A stretch of 64,000 nucleotides of DNA from Bidens hawaiensis (Eukaryota > Streptophyta > Magnoliopsida > Asterales > Asteraceae): positions 42,330 to 106,329 of the forward strand of contig JAIQDT010007315.1 of the NCBI GenBank assembly GCA_021521415.1, written 5' to 3'. Under the pieces are notes generated by a model. That model did not search any database, was not told where the DNA came from, and saw only the letters and a list, made by a program, of their open reading frames with translations. The position numbers and the translations under genes were made by a program. Of this stretch, positions 20,944 through 30,866 are shown piece by piece. The stretch's first letter is position 1, and every line of letters starts with the position of its first letter.

Positions 20944-22265
20944 CGGTTTGTATAAAATCCACCCTATAATCAAAATTTGTAAATTATATCAAAAATTCCC
21001 TTTGGCTACATTATGCTAATTTAAAATCTTTGAAAGATATCCATAATACCCTTTTTATATAATATTGACTCACGTCTTAAATATTAACCTAAAACTCTAA
21101 AAGTCTAAAACCATGACTTTTACTATGTTTGACTAATTTTATATTTTGACTTACCAAAAGTAAATTGGTATGGACTTCACCTTTAATATGACCACCTAAA
21201 ATAGTCATTTTCATATTGTGAGTATTTTTTTTAAATGACTATGGTCCCCCCGTAAAATGACTCATTTTAACCCTGTCATTATAAAATATATAGATAATAT
21301 AAACGTGAATTTTTTTTACCAAAAAACATTCAGATAAAAACACTTTAAAAGATCCGTGTCATATTTTATTTTTAACTTCTTATTGTTTACATACACGTGT
21401 ATATGTTATGCATAGAAAAACTGTCAATATCACAACTAAGATCCTTAAGGAGATGTTTATGAGTAGTTACTTGAAGACTTTTGTATAGTGTCCCGTAGAG
21501 CACCTGAAAACAATTACCAAAAAGCTATTTGTTAGAAAAAAACAATTATTCAACTTTTCAAAAAAAGACACCTAAAAACTCAAGCCAAAAATGTTTTGAA
21601 TGATATCTTCCTATTAACAGAAAGTGAATCAAAATGAGTTGCACTAAATAGGAAAGAACATAAAGAACCACTTGAAGCCCTTAGGTCAATAATATAATGT
21701 CTTTTGCCAATTGGTTCTAATGAATAATTGTTTACGGAATTTTAGTATTAAACTTGCACTTAACTTTGAGCACCAATTAAGAAAGTCACAAATAAGGTAA
21801 ATATTGTGCATAATGCACATCATGCCAAATAGATTATAATACCAACTACCAATACAATTAGCTAATTCACAAAGCAGTTTGCTTGACTTACAATTAGCTA
21901 CATGTTTATAAATTATGAAACATAAAATGTCCTTTGACTGCCAAATTTGAAGTCAATGTATGCAGCTTTGACTTATATTTAGATGTAAAATAGAAATAGG
22001 TAATGTAAGACTGAGGCGGTTACATTTGTTGTCAACACGGAATATGGTAAAATACCTTGCGATATTTTTCATCCAAGATAGTGACTTCAGGGGCGATTTC
22101 AGACACAATAATGTCAATCATTTCATTTTTCCTTATAGAAAACTGCATCACTCGGGATTTGTTTCTCAAAACCTAGTATGCGAATTCGACTTTTTGGGTA
22201 GTCTTTTCTTAGTTCACTTGGATTTCCATCAAACGTGCTTTCTTTTGCTTTAATCCCTTCTTTTT
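20944..22265. other. Intergenic, no gene seen
   Basis: AT-rich DNA with short ORFs only. A minus-strand TTATCTATATATTTTATAA at about 21278-21296 looks like a Helitron 5' end but is unsupported. Confidence 0.55.
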
Positions 22266-22643
22266 TGTTACAAGCCAAACAGAAGAAGTCAACCCAAAAA
22301 CTAGTCTGATAGGTGAGGGAACCCATTGGGCTTATAAACCCCACATCAGTTGCCCATACAACCGATGTGGGAAAAGTCCCATACCTTGCAATGGTTTCAA
22401 TCCGTAACAATGCACCCTCCTTAAGGGCCAACGTCCTCGTTGGTCACGGCCACGTTGGTCACGGCTGGCTCACTCCAGGCCACCACTCCGTGGGCCACCA
22501 CTCCGAGTCCTCGTTGGTCACGGCTACGTTGGTCACAGTTGGTTTCCTTCAGGCCACCACTCTGCGGGCCACCACTCCGAGGTTGGCTCTGATACCAATG
22601 TTACAAGCCAAACAGAAGAACTCAACCCAAAAGACTAGTCTAA
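22266..22643 (-). mobile_element. TRIM retrotransposon with truncated second LTR
   Basis: LTR 22266-22409 (144 bp) runs TGTTACAAGCC to CCGTAACA with TG...CA and TGTTAC/GTAACA inverted ends. It carries the CCCACATCGG motif common in plant TRIMs. It is followed on the plus strand by a purine-rich PPT read on the minus strand (complement of 22414-22426), a 189-bp internal region, and a PBS for tRNA-iMet on the minus strand (22585-22597). A second LTR begins at 22599 but stops after about 44 bases. Reading on the minus strand: 5' LTR (cut), PBS, internal, PPT, 3' LTR. There is no coding capacity, as expected for a TRIM, which depends on other elements' proteins. The cut joins directly to integrase of element C. 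Confidence 0.85.
22432..22582. repeat. Tandem duplication inside the TRIM
   Basis: Two units of about 73-76 bp share TCCTCGTTGGTCACGGC, ACGTTGGTCAC, CAGGCCACCACTC and GGGCCACCACTCCGAG in the same order, filling almost the whole internal region between PPT and PBS. Confidence 0.8.
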
Positions 22644-22644
22644 A

Positions 22645-23394
22645 AGGACGATCCAAACCCTTGAGGATATGCTACGTGCTTGTGTTTTAGACTTTAGTGG
22701 AAGTTGGGATGATCATCTGCATCTAGCAGAGTTCTCCAACAACAATAGTTACCATTCAAGTATTGGTATGCCACCATTTGAGATGTTATATAGAAAACGT
22801 TGCAGAACTCCGGTATGTTGGGGAGAGATTGGTCAAAAGGAGATGGGAAGTTTGGAAGTTGTTCAAGAAACTTCTTCAAAGTTTGATCAGATTAAGGCAA
22901 GAATGAAAGCTGCTCAAGACAGACAGAAGTCGTTTGCTGATAAGCGGCAACGACCAATTGAGTTTAACGTTGGTGACAATGTGGTGCTCAAGGTCTCGCC
23001 TTGGAAAGGAATTATTGGTTTTAGGAAGAGGGGAAAGTTGAGTCCGAGGTACATTGGACCGTTCAAGATTTTAGATCGAGTGGGTGAAGTGGCTTACAAG
23101 TTAGATTTGCCAGAAGAGTTAGAAGGAATTCACTCAACCTTCCATATTTCTCATATGAGAAAATGTCTGGCTGATGACACGTCGCACGTGCCATTGATGG
23201 ACATTGAGGTTGATGAACAGCTGAACTACATTGAGCAACCAATCGAGATAGTTGATCGCAAGGAGAAGCAGCTTCGTCGTAAAGTTATCCCATTAGTGAA
23301 AGTGATATGGAAACATCGCAAAGGATCGGATACCACTTGGGAGGTTGAAGAAGAGATGCGCAAGTTTTATCCATATTTTTTTAGTAATAATTAG
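22645..23394 (+). pseudogene. Chromovirus C integrase C-terminus with chromodomain
   Basis: The open plus frame begins mid-integrase just before [12 protein letters not shown] (the catalytic Glu region). It continues with DHLHLAEFSNNNSYHSSI, the [13 protein letters not shown] block, LSPRYIGPFKIL, and a C-terminal chromodomain-like stretch with WKHRKGSDTTWEVEEEM ending YPYFF. This C-terminal layout is that of Ty3/Gypsy chromoviruses, most like Tekay. Everything upstream of the last integrase segment is missing, because the frame starts at the TRIM junction. The chromodomain normally guides integration to marked chromatin. Confidence 0.9.
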
Positions 23395-23412
23395 GTTTTG
23401 GGGACGAAACCT

Positions 23413-23430
23413 CTTAAAGGAGGGAAGACT
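23413..23430 (+). promoter_or_regulatory. Polypurine tract of element C
   Basis: AAAGGAGGGAAGACT lies directly before the LTR start TGTAACATCC. It primes plus-strand DNA synthesis in LTR elements. Confidence 0.9.
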
Positions 23431-24037
23431 TGTAACATCCCGTTTTCTGGTTTCGGTTAATAAACGAAAGTATGAGTTATTATGAGTCGGGCTAGTGTTG
23501 GGTTAAATGGAATTGAGTTATGGACTTGGGTTATGAAGGAAAGAGGAAAAGACCATGGGCTTAAGCCCATGATCTATAATTATATAAGTCATTAATAACC
23601 ATTTAATTTCATTTCACACATACTCCATACACCTCCTAAAACACACACTTAAGCTCTCTCTCTAGTCTCTCTCTCTCTCTTTAGCCGAAATCACCAAGGA
23701 AAACCGAGCACCGATCCAAGGTAATGATAGTATGATGTTGTATGAGCTTAAACACGTTAGATCTAGTTGCGAAACGACGAGCCGACACCGTTAAACCGTT
23801 TAAGTCACGAGATCCGGGTGGAATCGGGTATAAACCGAACCTAAGATGAGCTTAGGGGTCACCCTAGCTAAGATCTGGATCGAACGGGATGAAAAACGGT
23901 GAAAAACGAGTTAGTTAAAACTCGTTTTTCCGGCGAATCCGCGGTTTTCCGGCGACGGCGCCAGAAAGGCGGCACCGGAAATGGTACGAGGTAAAAAGGG
24001 GAATGTCAGAGAATGTTCCTGACATTCTCTGACCTAA

Positions 24038-24345
24038 CCCTAATTCGTTAACGGGGAGTTAACGAATTAGGGGTGATTCGCCATGTAATTCGTTACAGAA
24101 AACATAGCGAACTAGCTTCAGTTCGTGTTCAATTCGTTAAGGGGAAAAGATCACGAATCACCCTTGATTCGTTATAGCCAGTTTGTTAGAAGAGATAACG
24201 AATTATATGGACTAATTCATTATATGGACTGGTTCGCTATGGACTGATTCGTTAAGAAGCCCAATTCGTTAAAGGGTTCAATTCGCTATAAGAACCAATT
24301 CGTTATGATAATCCAATTCGTTAAGAACAATGTAACGAACTAGAA
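24038..24345. repeat. TTCGTTA/TAACGAA word array in LTR of C
   Basis: Eleven exact copies of the heptamer (eight TTCGTTA, three TAACGAA) within 300 bp. The first pair forms a perfect 15-bp stem with 5-nt loop (24038-24052 with 24058-24072). Confidence 0.9.
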
Positions 24346-24524
24346 GTTTAACAAATGACAGAATGGTCCCTGGACTTACAAAAAGAATGATTTAATTACA
24401 AAGAAGCCCATGAACTTTTAAGTTAGTAAATTAATTAATGATTCAAAATTCTAATGGAAAATGTGTTAAGACAGTTAATGGAAATAAAATTTTTCCAAGT
24501 TGACCTGGCAGCTCGACCCCAGCC

Positions 24525-24596
24525 AGGGGCTCTGCCCCTTGGACCCTGCTAGGGGCTGCCGCCCCTAGACCCCGCTGCCAGGGGCGCTGCCCCCTG
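24525..24596. repeat. Three consecutive GC-rich stem-loops in LTR of C
   Basis: Stems: AGGGGC/GCCCCT (24525-24539), CTAGGGGC/GCCCCTAG (24549-24568, perfect 8 bp with 4-nt loop), CAGGGGC/GCCCCCTG (24579-24596, one bulge). They stand out from AT-rich surroundings and lie in the part of the LTR downstream of TATA. Confidence 0.85.
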
Positions 24597-25068
24597 ACCC
24601 CCGTTCGTTGAGGGTTATAACTAGACTAGAAACGCGATGTGAGTAGTGATAGTTACTTGATACGTGTAATTGTTATACAGTTAGTCGAGCACAGCTAAGG
24701 TAAGGAATAACAATTAACGGAGAACGTAATCGAGTTCAGGTGAGTTTCTAGCCCCACTTCCTTGTTATGTTTTCGGGGCTGTGTGCATACTCGATGTGAT
24801 AGTCAATACACATACCTTAGGTGGTAAGTGTATGCCTTGTATGATTTATGTATGATGATTGCTTGACGGCGCGTGAACGATCTTCGGATATTGCATGTGC
24901 CGTCAAGTGGCAGTTAAAGGTATGACTGATATGTATGATGTATGAATGATGTATGTATAATTTATGAATAATGTATGTATGATATGTTGATAGCACGTGA
25001 ACGCTCTTCGGAGATTGCACGTATTGTCAAGGAAAGTATGTAAAGGACATGTATGTTATAGTAGTACG

Positions 25069-25196
25069 AATGTAGGGAACCGACCCTAATAGTATCGGCA
25101 AATGTAGGGAACCGACCGTAATAGTATCGGCGAATGTAGGGAACCGACCCTAATAGTATCGGTGAATGTAGGGAACCGACCCTAATAATATAAGCG
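25069..25196. repeat. 32-bp minisatellite, four copies
   Basis: Units starting AATGTAGGGAACCGACC at 25069, 25101, 25133 and 25165 with an exact 32-bp period; the last copy is diverged at its 3' end. Each unit contains CCGAC...TCGG. Confidence 0.9.
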
Positions 25197-25536
25197 AAGT
25201 TAATAGGGCGAAATGCTCTTTAAAACGTATATGTACGAATGGAAGTATTACGTAAATATGAAAGAAAGGATGAAAGTACAAATGTATGTAAGCATGTATG
25301 TAAATATGAAGTATGTACCTTCAGTTGCATATGTCAGTATGTGAATGTATTGTATGTCGTTTGATTAACTAGAACTCACTCAGCGTAGCTGACTTTTAGT
25401 ATGCACGTAGGTGAGTAGAATGAGGCAACTTGCATGAGGGGAAGCACATGGCATGGATTTGAAGGCACTTGCATCTCAATGAAGTGTTATGTTATGATAT
25501 TTAAAAGACAATGTTTTATGATTAAATAATTGAAAT

Positions 25537-27564
25537 TTTCACACCCCCATCTTAGGCCTAAGCGTGTGACTCAATAGTTGGTACCACGTTTGTAAATAAA
25601 TCAGAGTTGCGGGTTAACGCGGAAGACTTTATTAAACATAAGGATTAAAGTTTTAAAATATTTACAATACAAAATATGGACCGAAAGTTCCATTTACGTT
25701 TACTTGTTGTATATCTACAAAACCACCTTTTAATTCCTAATAAAGTTTAACAAAAATTATCCGAGCCATCGGATTCTTGAGCCTTCATCCTTTAGCTCTA
25801 ATCTTGGTCACCTGCAAAATGTTATAAAAATACGTCAGCAACGAATGCTGGTGAATATGCTGACGCGAAAACATTTTCCTTTACTTTGTTACCCCTCGAG
25901 GGTTACGCGTGCCTCAGCCCATCTTAGCTTAGGAATAACAAAGTTAAAGCAACATCATTATAAACTCGAGCCTTTACCTAGGTCACCCCAGCAAGACACC
26001 GCAGCGTCCCGACGTACTTAGGTACCATAAATATACACAAGGTCATTCTCACTCGAACATAGTTTGGTTCGGCCCATCGTGGCTGGAGGTCGTGACCAGG
26101 CGTGGTGCGATGTGCCCACCGCATTTTACCACATGTGAAAGGATCCAGACAAACGTATACTACAGCCTAAGGGATAGGCTTTTACTCTTATTCATAATGT
26201 TTTAGAGACACTTAGTCTCATGTAAAGTTTTACACATAACACGTTTATTTATTTGAAAACAAGTTTATAAAAGTGGGGCGTATTCACCTTTGATCGGGAT
26301 CGGTTTCCAACACCGTCCTTGCGTATTCTTTCTTGCTATCTCGCACCTATAGTACGAGTATAACTTTTATTAGTCGGATATACAATCCGGCTTAAGACCT
26401 TTAGTCTTATTACCTCGATGAACCTTTAGTTCATATCTTTTACTTTAAAACCTTTAGTTTTAAAAGCAATATTTATAAACCTTTAGTTTATTATAAAAAC
26501 CTGACGTTTCTTCTTTTCTAAGAAACGTATTCTTTTTCTTTTATCATATAAGAATATCATTATTACTTATATAATATTCATAACAAAGAATTATATAATT
26601 TACACATATATATATATACACTTCCATATTTCTTTATTTTCTTTTCTTTGTTATATAATTTCTTTCCATAAACATCGAGTATAATTCCGACTTAGGGCAT
26701 TAAGCATTTATAATATTTTATTATTATTTTAGTCGGGTAGTAAGCCTTACATTTCCTCGGCTTATAATTCCCTCGATACTCGAGCAGCACTTCTACGCCG
26801 CCTAGTCCTTTCAACACTCTCCTTGATCGCCACTTCACTTTAGTACGCAAATCGAAACACCCAATCTTCTCGGCACGCACTTCGAGATGATCGTGGGGTT
26901 GTAAAAACAACACCACCTTCTTGTTCGGAACGTCGTCGGGGAGTGGTACGAATATAGAGGTATGGTACGTTTATCGAGGAATCGGGGCACGGTTTTCGAG
27001 GTGAATCGTTGGCACGAATTTCGAGGTGTAGTGAGAGAGTAGAGAGATGATTGCAAACTGAATTTGGGTGTGAGTTATGAAGACCCCGGACCTTGCTATT
27101 TATAGGCAAGTTTTGGGTCCCATCGCGTACCGCGCCCAGACCCTGGGGACCCGTCGCGTACCGCGACGAGGTCTGATGACGCAGACAGTTGGTCTGCCTT
27201 GTGTCACCACGTGGCAGACGTTGTGCCACGTGTTAACATGTGTGGCCACGTGTCGGGACATGTGGCAACCGTTGCGCCACGTGTGGACACGTGGTAAAAA
27301 GGTGTTAGGCGTGTCAGGCCACGTCATCGCGGTACGCGATGACGTAGGCTCAACAGCGATTGCGTACGCTGTTGACTTCTTCTAGAACATTTGACCAAGT
27401 CACATCGCGTACCGCGATGGGCTTATCTTTTGTCCCATCGCGTACCGCGGTAGGAAAAGAAATCAAATTTTTCATTTTAGCCCTTGGAGTTTGAAAGTTG
27501 GCAGAATTGATCCCTATACTTTGGACACTTGCCATTTTTGGCCAAAAATTCCCATGATGTTACA
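25537..27564 (-). repeat. 3' LTR of element B (2028 bp)
   Basis: Plus strand TTTCACACCCCC to GATGTTACA. It is nearly the same as 33739-35752 along its whole length, with small indels such as an extra TTTGTTATATAATT-type stretch near 26642 here. On the sense (minus) strand it has a TATA box at about 27096-27107 (complement TATTTATAGGC) and five CACGTG boxes upstream of it. Confidence 0.92.
27208..27293. promoter_or_regulatory. G-box cluster in 3' LTR of B (5 x CACGTG)
   Basis: CACGTG at 27208, 27227, 27247, 27278 and 27288. G-boxes bind plant bZIP and bHLH factors (established). They lie about 100-190 bp upstream of the LTR TATA box on the sense strand. Confidence 0.85.
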
Positions 27565-27576
27565 TCCTCCCCACCT
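27565..27576 (-). promoter_or_regulatory. Polypurine tract of element B
   Basis: Minus strand AGGTGGGGAGGA directly adjoins the LTR start TGTAACATC. Confidence 0.9.
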
Positions 27577-27603
27577 TGAAATAATCTCGTCCTCGAGATT
27601 GCT

Positions 27604-27767
27604 TCACGAGAACAAATGGGGGTATTTCTTTCTCATTTCAGACTCGAGTTCCCAAGTATACTCGGGTCCTCGTCGGGAATCCCATTTTACTTTCACAATT
27701 TTCAAAGTTTGTCTTTTGAGTTTCTTTAATTTTGAATCTTCAATTTGAATTGGGCGCTCAACAAATT
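27604..27767 (-). pseudogene. Chromodomain remnant of element B, out of frame
   Basis: Directly downstream of the integrase stop at 27768, a minus frame shifted by one base reads FVERPIQIED, then KIVKVKW, then GPEYTWELESEMRKKYPHLF and a stop at 27604-27606. This is a well-preserved Tekay-type chromodomain. It would be cut off from integrase by a single-base shift near the AATGAAAAAT stretch at 27768-27780. Confidence 0.88.
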
Positions 27768-28589
27768 TTATTTTTCATTAATTTCAACATCTTTCAACGG
27801 CATCGAGAGAGATTCATCGGCTAAACATTTACGCATATTCGAGATACGGAATACGTCGTGTATCCCTTGCATTTCCTCGGGTAGTCGCAATCGATATGTG
27901 ATGGTACCGACTCGTTCAAGTACCTCGAAGGGTCCAACGAATCGAGGACTTAACTTTCCTTTCTTGTCGAAGCGAACCACGCCCTTCCATGGCGAGACTT
28001 TCAAAAGAACTTTATCACCGACATTGAATTCTAACGGCTTACGACGGACATCGATGTAACTCTTTTGGCGATCACGTGCCGTCTTAAGTCGTTCGCGGAT
28101 TTGGATGACTTTGTCGGTAGTTTCTTGGACTATCTCGGGTCCAGATAATTGATTATCTCCAGTTTCAGACCAACACACGAGCGTTCTACATTTTCGACCA
28201 TACAACGCCTCGAACGGTGCGGCTTGAATACTTGCATGATAACTATTGTTATATGAAAATTCCATTAGGGGTAAATGGTTATCCCAACTTCCACCTAAGT
28301 CTATCACGCAAGCCCGGAGCATATCTTCCAACGTTTGAATCGTCCTTTCACTTTGCCCATCGGTTTGTGGATGATAGGCAGTGCTAAGGTTTAACTTTGT
28401 ACCTAGCGCTTGTTGGAAGCTTTTCCAGAAGTGAGACGTGAAACGACTGTCTCGATCGGAAATAATGGACAGTGGCATTCCATGTAAAGCCACAATGTTG
28501 TTAACATAGATACGAGCTAATTTGTCCATTGAGTATGACTCATTGATAGGTATGAAGTGTGCGGACTTTGTTAATCGATCCACAATCAC
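27768..28589 (-). CDS. Gypsy integrase core and C-terminal domain (element B)
   Basis: 273 codons. [11 protein letters not shown] opens the core with the first Asp, IISDRDSRF carries the second Asp, and [20 protein letters not shown] carries the catalytic Glu. Then follow SYNNSYHAS, the [14 protein letters not shown] block and [16 protein letters not shown]. The zinc-binding N-terminal integrase domain lies at the end of the 28586-29953 frame, separated by a single-base shift near 28595. Termination at 27768 removes the chromodomain. It inserts element cDNA into the genome. Confidence 0.92.
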   Translation of the reverse strand: MIVDRLTKSAHFIPINESYSMDKLARIYVNNIVALHGMPLSIISDRDSRFTSHFWKSFQQALGTKLNLSTAYHPQTDGQSERTIQTLEDMLRACVIDLGGSWDNHLPLMEFSYNNSYHASIQAAPFEALYGRKCRTLVCWSETGDNQLSGPEIVQETTDKVIQIRERLKTARDRQKSYIDVRRKPLEFNVGDKVLLKVSPWKGVVRFDKKGKLSPRFVGPFEVLERVGTITYRLRLPEEMQGIHDVFRISNMRKCLADESLSMPLKDVEINEK

Positions 28590-29953
28590 CCAGATTCATT
28601 ATGTCGTCGAGTCGTTTTAGGGAGTTTGGTAATGAAATCCATGGTAATTAACTCCCACTTCCATACGGGAAGTTCGGGTTGCTGAAGCAATCCCGAAGGC
28701 TTTTGATGTTCAGCCTTGACTTTCAAACATGTCAAACATTTTGCCACATGCGAAGCGACATCCTTTTTCATCCCGTTCCACCAATAGTTTGCCTTGAGGT
28801 TATGGTACATTTTGTCGCTCCCGGGATGCATCGTATATTTAGACTTATGGGCTTCGTTTAATATCTTCCCACGCAATCCTCCAACAATTGGTACCCAAAT
28901 TCGGTTTCCCATTCTAAGAATACTATCATCACCCTTGACTAACGAGTCAATGGTGCCATTACGTTTTTCATCAGAGATTTGGTTCTCGTTGATCGCTTGA
29001 GTTTGAGCGGATTTGATTTGGTCAACGAGATCGATTTGAAGTTCTAGCCTTAACGCTCGGACTCTTTTTGGCTTTTCGTGCTCTTTTCGACTTAAGGCGT
29101 CAGCCACAACGTTGGCTTTACCTTCATGATAAACTATTTCGCAGTCATAGTCGTTAAGAGTCTCCATCCAGCGGCGTTGGTGCATGTTGAGCTCCTTTTG
29201 ATCAAAGATATGCTTTAAACTCTTATGATCAGTGTACACGGTAATTCTTACCCCATAAAGATAGTGCCTCCATATCTTAAGTGCGAAGATTATGGCGCCT
29301 AACTCTAGATCGTGAGTCATATAGTTCTTCTTGTGTACTTTCAATTGTCGAGAGGCGTAAGCGATTACTTTCTTTCGTTGCATCAATACACATCCCAAGC
29401 CGGAATGAGATGCATCGCAAAAGACAACGAAATCTTCAATACCTTCTGGCAAGGACAGTATAGGAGCTTGGGTAAGTTTTTGTTTAAGTATATCGAACAC
29501 CTCTTGTTGTTTTGTTCCCCATTCGTATTTGACGTTCTTTCGAGTCAAGGAGGTTATGGGAACAATGATTCGAGAAAAGTTCTCGATGAACCTTTGATAA
29601 TAGCCGGCCAATCCCAAGAAGCTTCGAATCTCGGTTGGCGACTTTGGGATCTCCCACTTCGAGATAGCTTCAATCTTATCGGGGTCTACTTGAATTCTGT
29701 TAACATTGATGATGTGCCCAAGAAATTGCACCTCGTGCAACCAGAACTCGCATTTCGAGAACTTGGCGTACAATTTCTCGGTTCTAAGAGTTTCAATTAA
29801 TGTTCGAAGGTGATTCTCATGATCGGCCTTAGACTTAGAATAAATTAATATGTCATCGATGAATACGATCACAAATTTATCTAAATAAGGCTTACAAATG
29901 CGGTTCATCATATCCATGAACGCAGCCAGCGTATTAGTAAGTCCAAATGGCAT
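28586..29953 (-). CDS. Gypsy RT (C-terminal half), RNase H and integrase zinc domain (element B)
   Basis: 455 codons beginning MPFGLTN, in the middle of RT. The catalytic FIDD (YVDD equivalent) lies at about residues 31-34. Then come [20 protein letters not shown] and the thumb, followed by RNase H with [10 protein letters not shown] (about residue 165), a [15 protein letters not shown] block and [15 protein letters not shown] closes RNase H. The end holds the HHCC integrase finger with [12 protein letters not shown] and [12 protein letters not shown]. The start is not a real initiation site; RT begins in the 29908-30513 frame. Confidence 0.92.
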   Translation of the reverse strand: MPFGLTNTLAAFMDMMNRICKPYLDKFVIVFIDDILIYSKSKADHENHLRTLIETLRTEKLYAKFSKCEFWLHEVQFLGHIINVNRIQVDPDKIEAISKWEIPKSPTEIRSFLGLAGYYQRFIENFSRIIVPITSLTRKNVKYEWGTKQQEVFDILKQKLTQAPILSLPEGIEDFVVFCDASHSGLGCVLMQRKKVIAYASRQLKVHKKNYMTHDLELGAIIFALKIWRHYLYGVRITVYTDHKSLKHIFDQKELNMHQRRWMETLNDYDCEIVYHEGKANVVADALSRKEHEKPKRVRALRLELQIDLVDQIKSAQTQAINENQISDEKRNGTIDSLVKGDDSILRMGNRIWVPIVGGLRGKILNEAHKSKYTMHPGSDKMYHNLKANYWWNGMKKDVASHVAKCLTCLKVKAEHQKPSGLLQQPELPVWKWELITMDFITKLPKTTRRHNESG

Positions 29954-30513
29954 AACGGTGAACTCATAATGGCCTCACCTTGTTCGAAACGCGGTCTTTG
30001 GAATGTCTTCGGTTTGAACCTTAAGTTGGTGATAGCCGGAGCGGAGATCGATCTTGGAAAAGAATCTAGCACCTTGGAGTTGGTCAAAAGATCGTCGATT
30101 CGAGGAAGTGGATATCGGTTCTTGATGGTAACCTTGCTGAGGGCTCGGTAATCGATGCACATTCGCATGGATCCATCCTTCTTCTTAACAAAAAGTATCG
30201 GCGCTCCCCATGGCGATGAACTTGGTTGTATAAATCCTTTCTCGAGAAGCTCGTCAAGTTGTTTCTTCAGTTCTTTCATCTCGGTTGGTGCGAGGCGATA
30301 TGGAGACTTGGCGATCGGAGCGGTGCCGGGAATGAGATCGATTCTAAATTCTACCTCGCGATCGGGAGGAATGCCGGGGAGTTCGTCGGGAAAGACATCG
30401 GAAAAATCGGAAACTACAGAAACGTCTTTGATTTCTTTGGGTTTAGATTCTTTGGTGACGTAGGCCATGAATGCTAAGCATCCTTGATTTAAACATTTGT
30501 TAGCCCTTATCAT
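29908..30513 (-). CDS. Gypsy RT N-terminal region (element B)
   Basis: 201 codons containing [40 protein letters not shown], the [19 protein letters not shown] block and YPLPRIDDL, which are hallmark chromovirus RT segments. The frame then shifts near 30085; the true continuation ([13 protein letters not shown]) is found in another minus frame at 29975-30160. It is also shifted relative to the protease upstream (near 30548). Confidence 0.9.
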   Translation of the reverse strand: MIRANKCLNQGCLAFMAYVTKESKPKEIKDVSVVSDFSDVFPDELPGIPPDREVEFRIDLIPGTAPIAKSPYRLAPTEMKELKKQLDELLEKGFIQPSSSPWGAPILFVKKKDGSMRMCIDYRALSKVTIKNRYPLPRIDDLLTNSKVLDSFPRSISAPAITNLRFKPKTFQRPRFEQGEAIMSSPLCHLDLLIRWLRSWI

Positions 30514-30518
30514 TGAGA

Positions 30519-30866
30519 TTAGGCTAACTTGGCCAGCGTCTTTATCCCCTTCAATTCGTATGGTACGTTTGTCCGAGGATTGAGTTCAATGGTCTTGCTA
30601 TTGCAAAGGATACGGGCATGGTTGTCGGATAACCAATCCATACCCAATACAACATCAAAACCAGCAAGAGTCATGGGCAACAATTGAATAGGTAAAACGT
30701 AACCGTCTAATAAGATTTTTCCATTTTCTAGAGCTTCGGAGATTTTAACAATTTCACCACTAGCGGTCTCGACGCTTAGAGTTTTATTAAGTTTGATTAA
30801 GGGTTCGTTTAATAGACTACAAAACTTATAATCTATAGAACTTAAATTGGTTCCTGAATCAAACAA
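30519..30866 (-). CDS. Gypsy aspartic protease (element B)
   Basis: 115 codons with the active-site FDSGTN at the very start and the second conserved block VVLGMDWLSDNHA near residues 70-83, as in retropepsin-like plant Gypsy proteases. The catalytic DSGT is present. Upstream it should be fused to gag, but a one-base shift near 30985 separates them; the two frames overlap by 25 bases. Confidence 0.88.
   Translation of the reverse strand: MFDSGTNLSSIDYKFCSLLNEPLIKLNKTLSVETASGEIVKISEALENGKILLDGYVLPIQLLPMTLAGFDVVLGMDWLSDNHARILCNSKTIELNPRTNVPYELKGIKTLAKLA

Larger units (their letters stand above)
23431..25536 (+). repeat. LTR of element C, part 1 (interrupted by element B)
   Basis: Starts TGTAACATCCCG right after the PPT. 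A TATA-like TATATAAGTC lies near 23581-23590. Downstream it carries an 11-copy TTCGTTA/TAACGAA field (24044-24339), three GC-rich hairpins (24525-24596), two related 45-bp blocks (24865-24904 and 24983-25030) and a 32-bp minisatellite (25069-25196). It is broken at 25536 by element B and resumes at 35753-35907, giving about 2.26 kb in total. Confidence 0.85.

Noticed and set aside
25069..25196. CRISPR-like array
   Set aside because: Units are contiguous 32-bp copies without unique spacers, inside a plant LTR; it is a minisatellite.
26835..27385. Several overlapping ORFs in the LTR of element B, repeated at 34871-35573
   Set aside because: They occur on both strands of both LTRs, differ by shifts between copies, and reflect GC-rich LTR sequence rather than genes.
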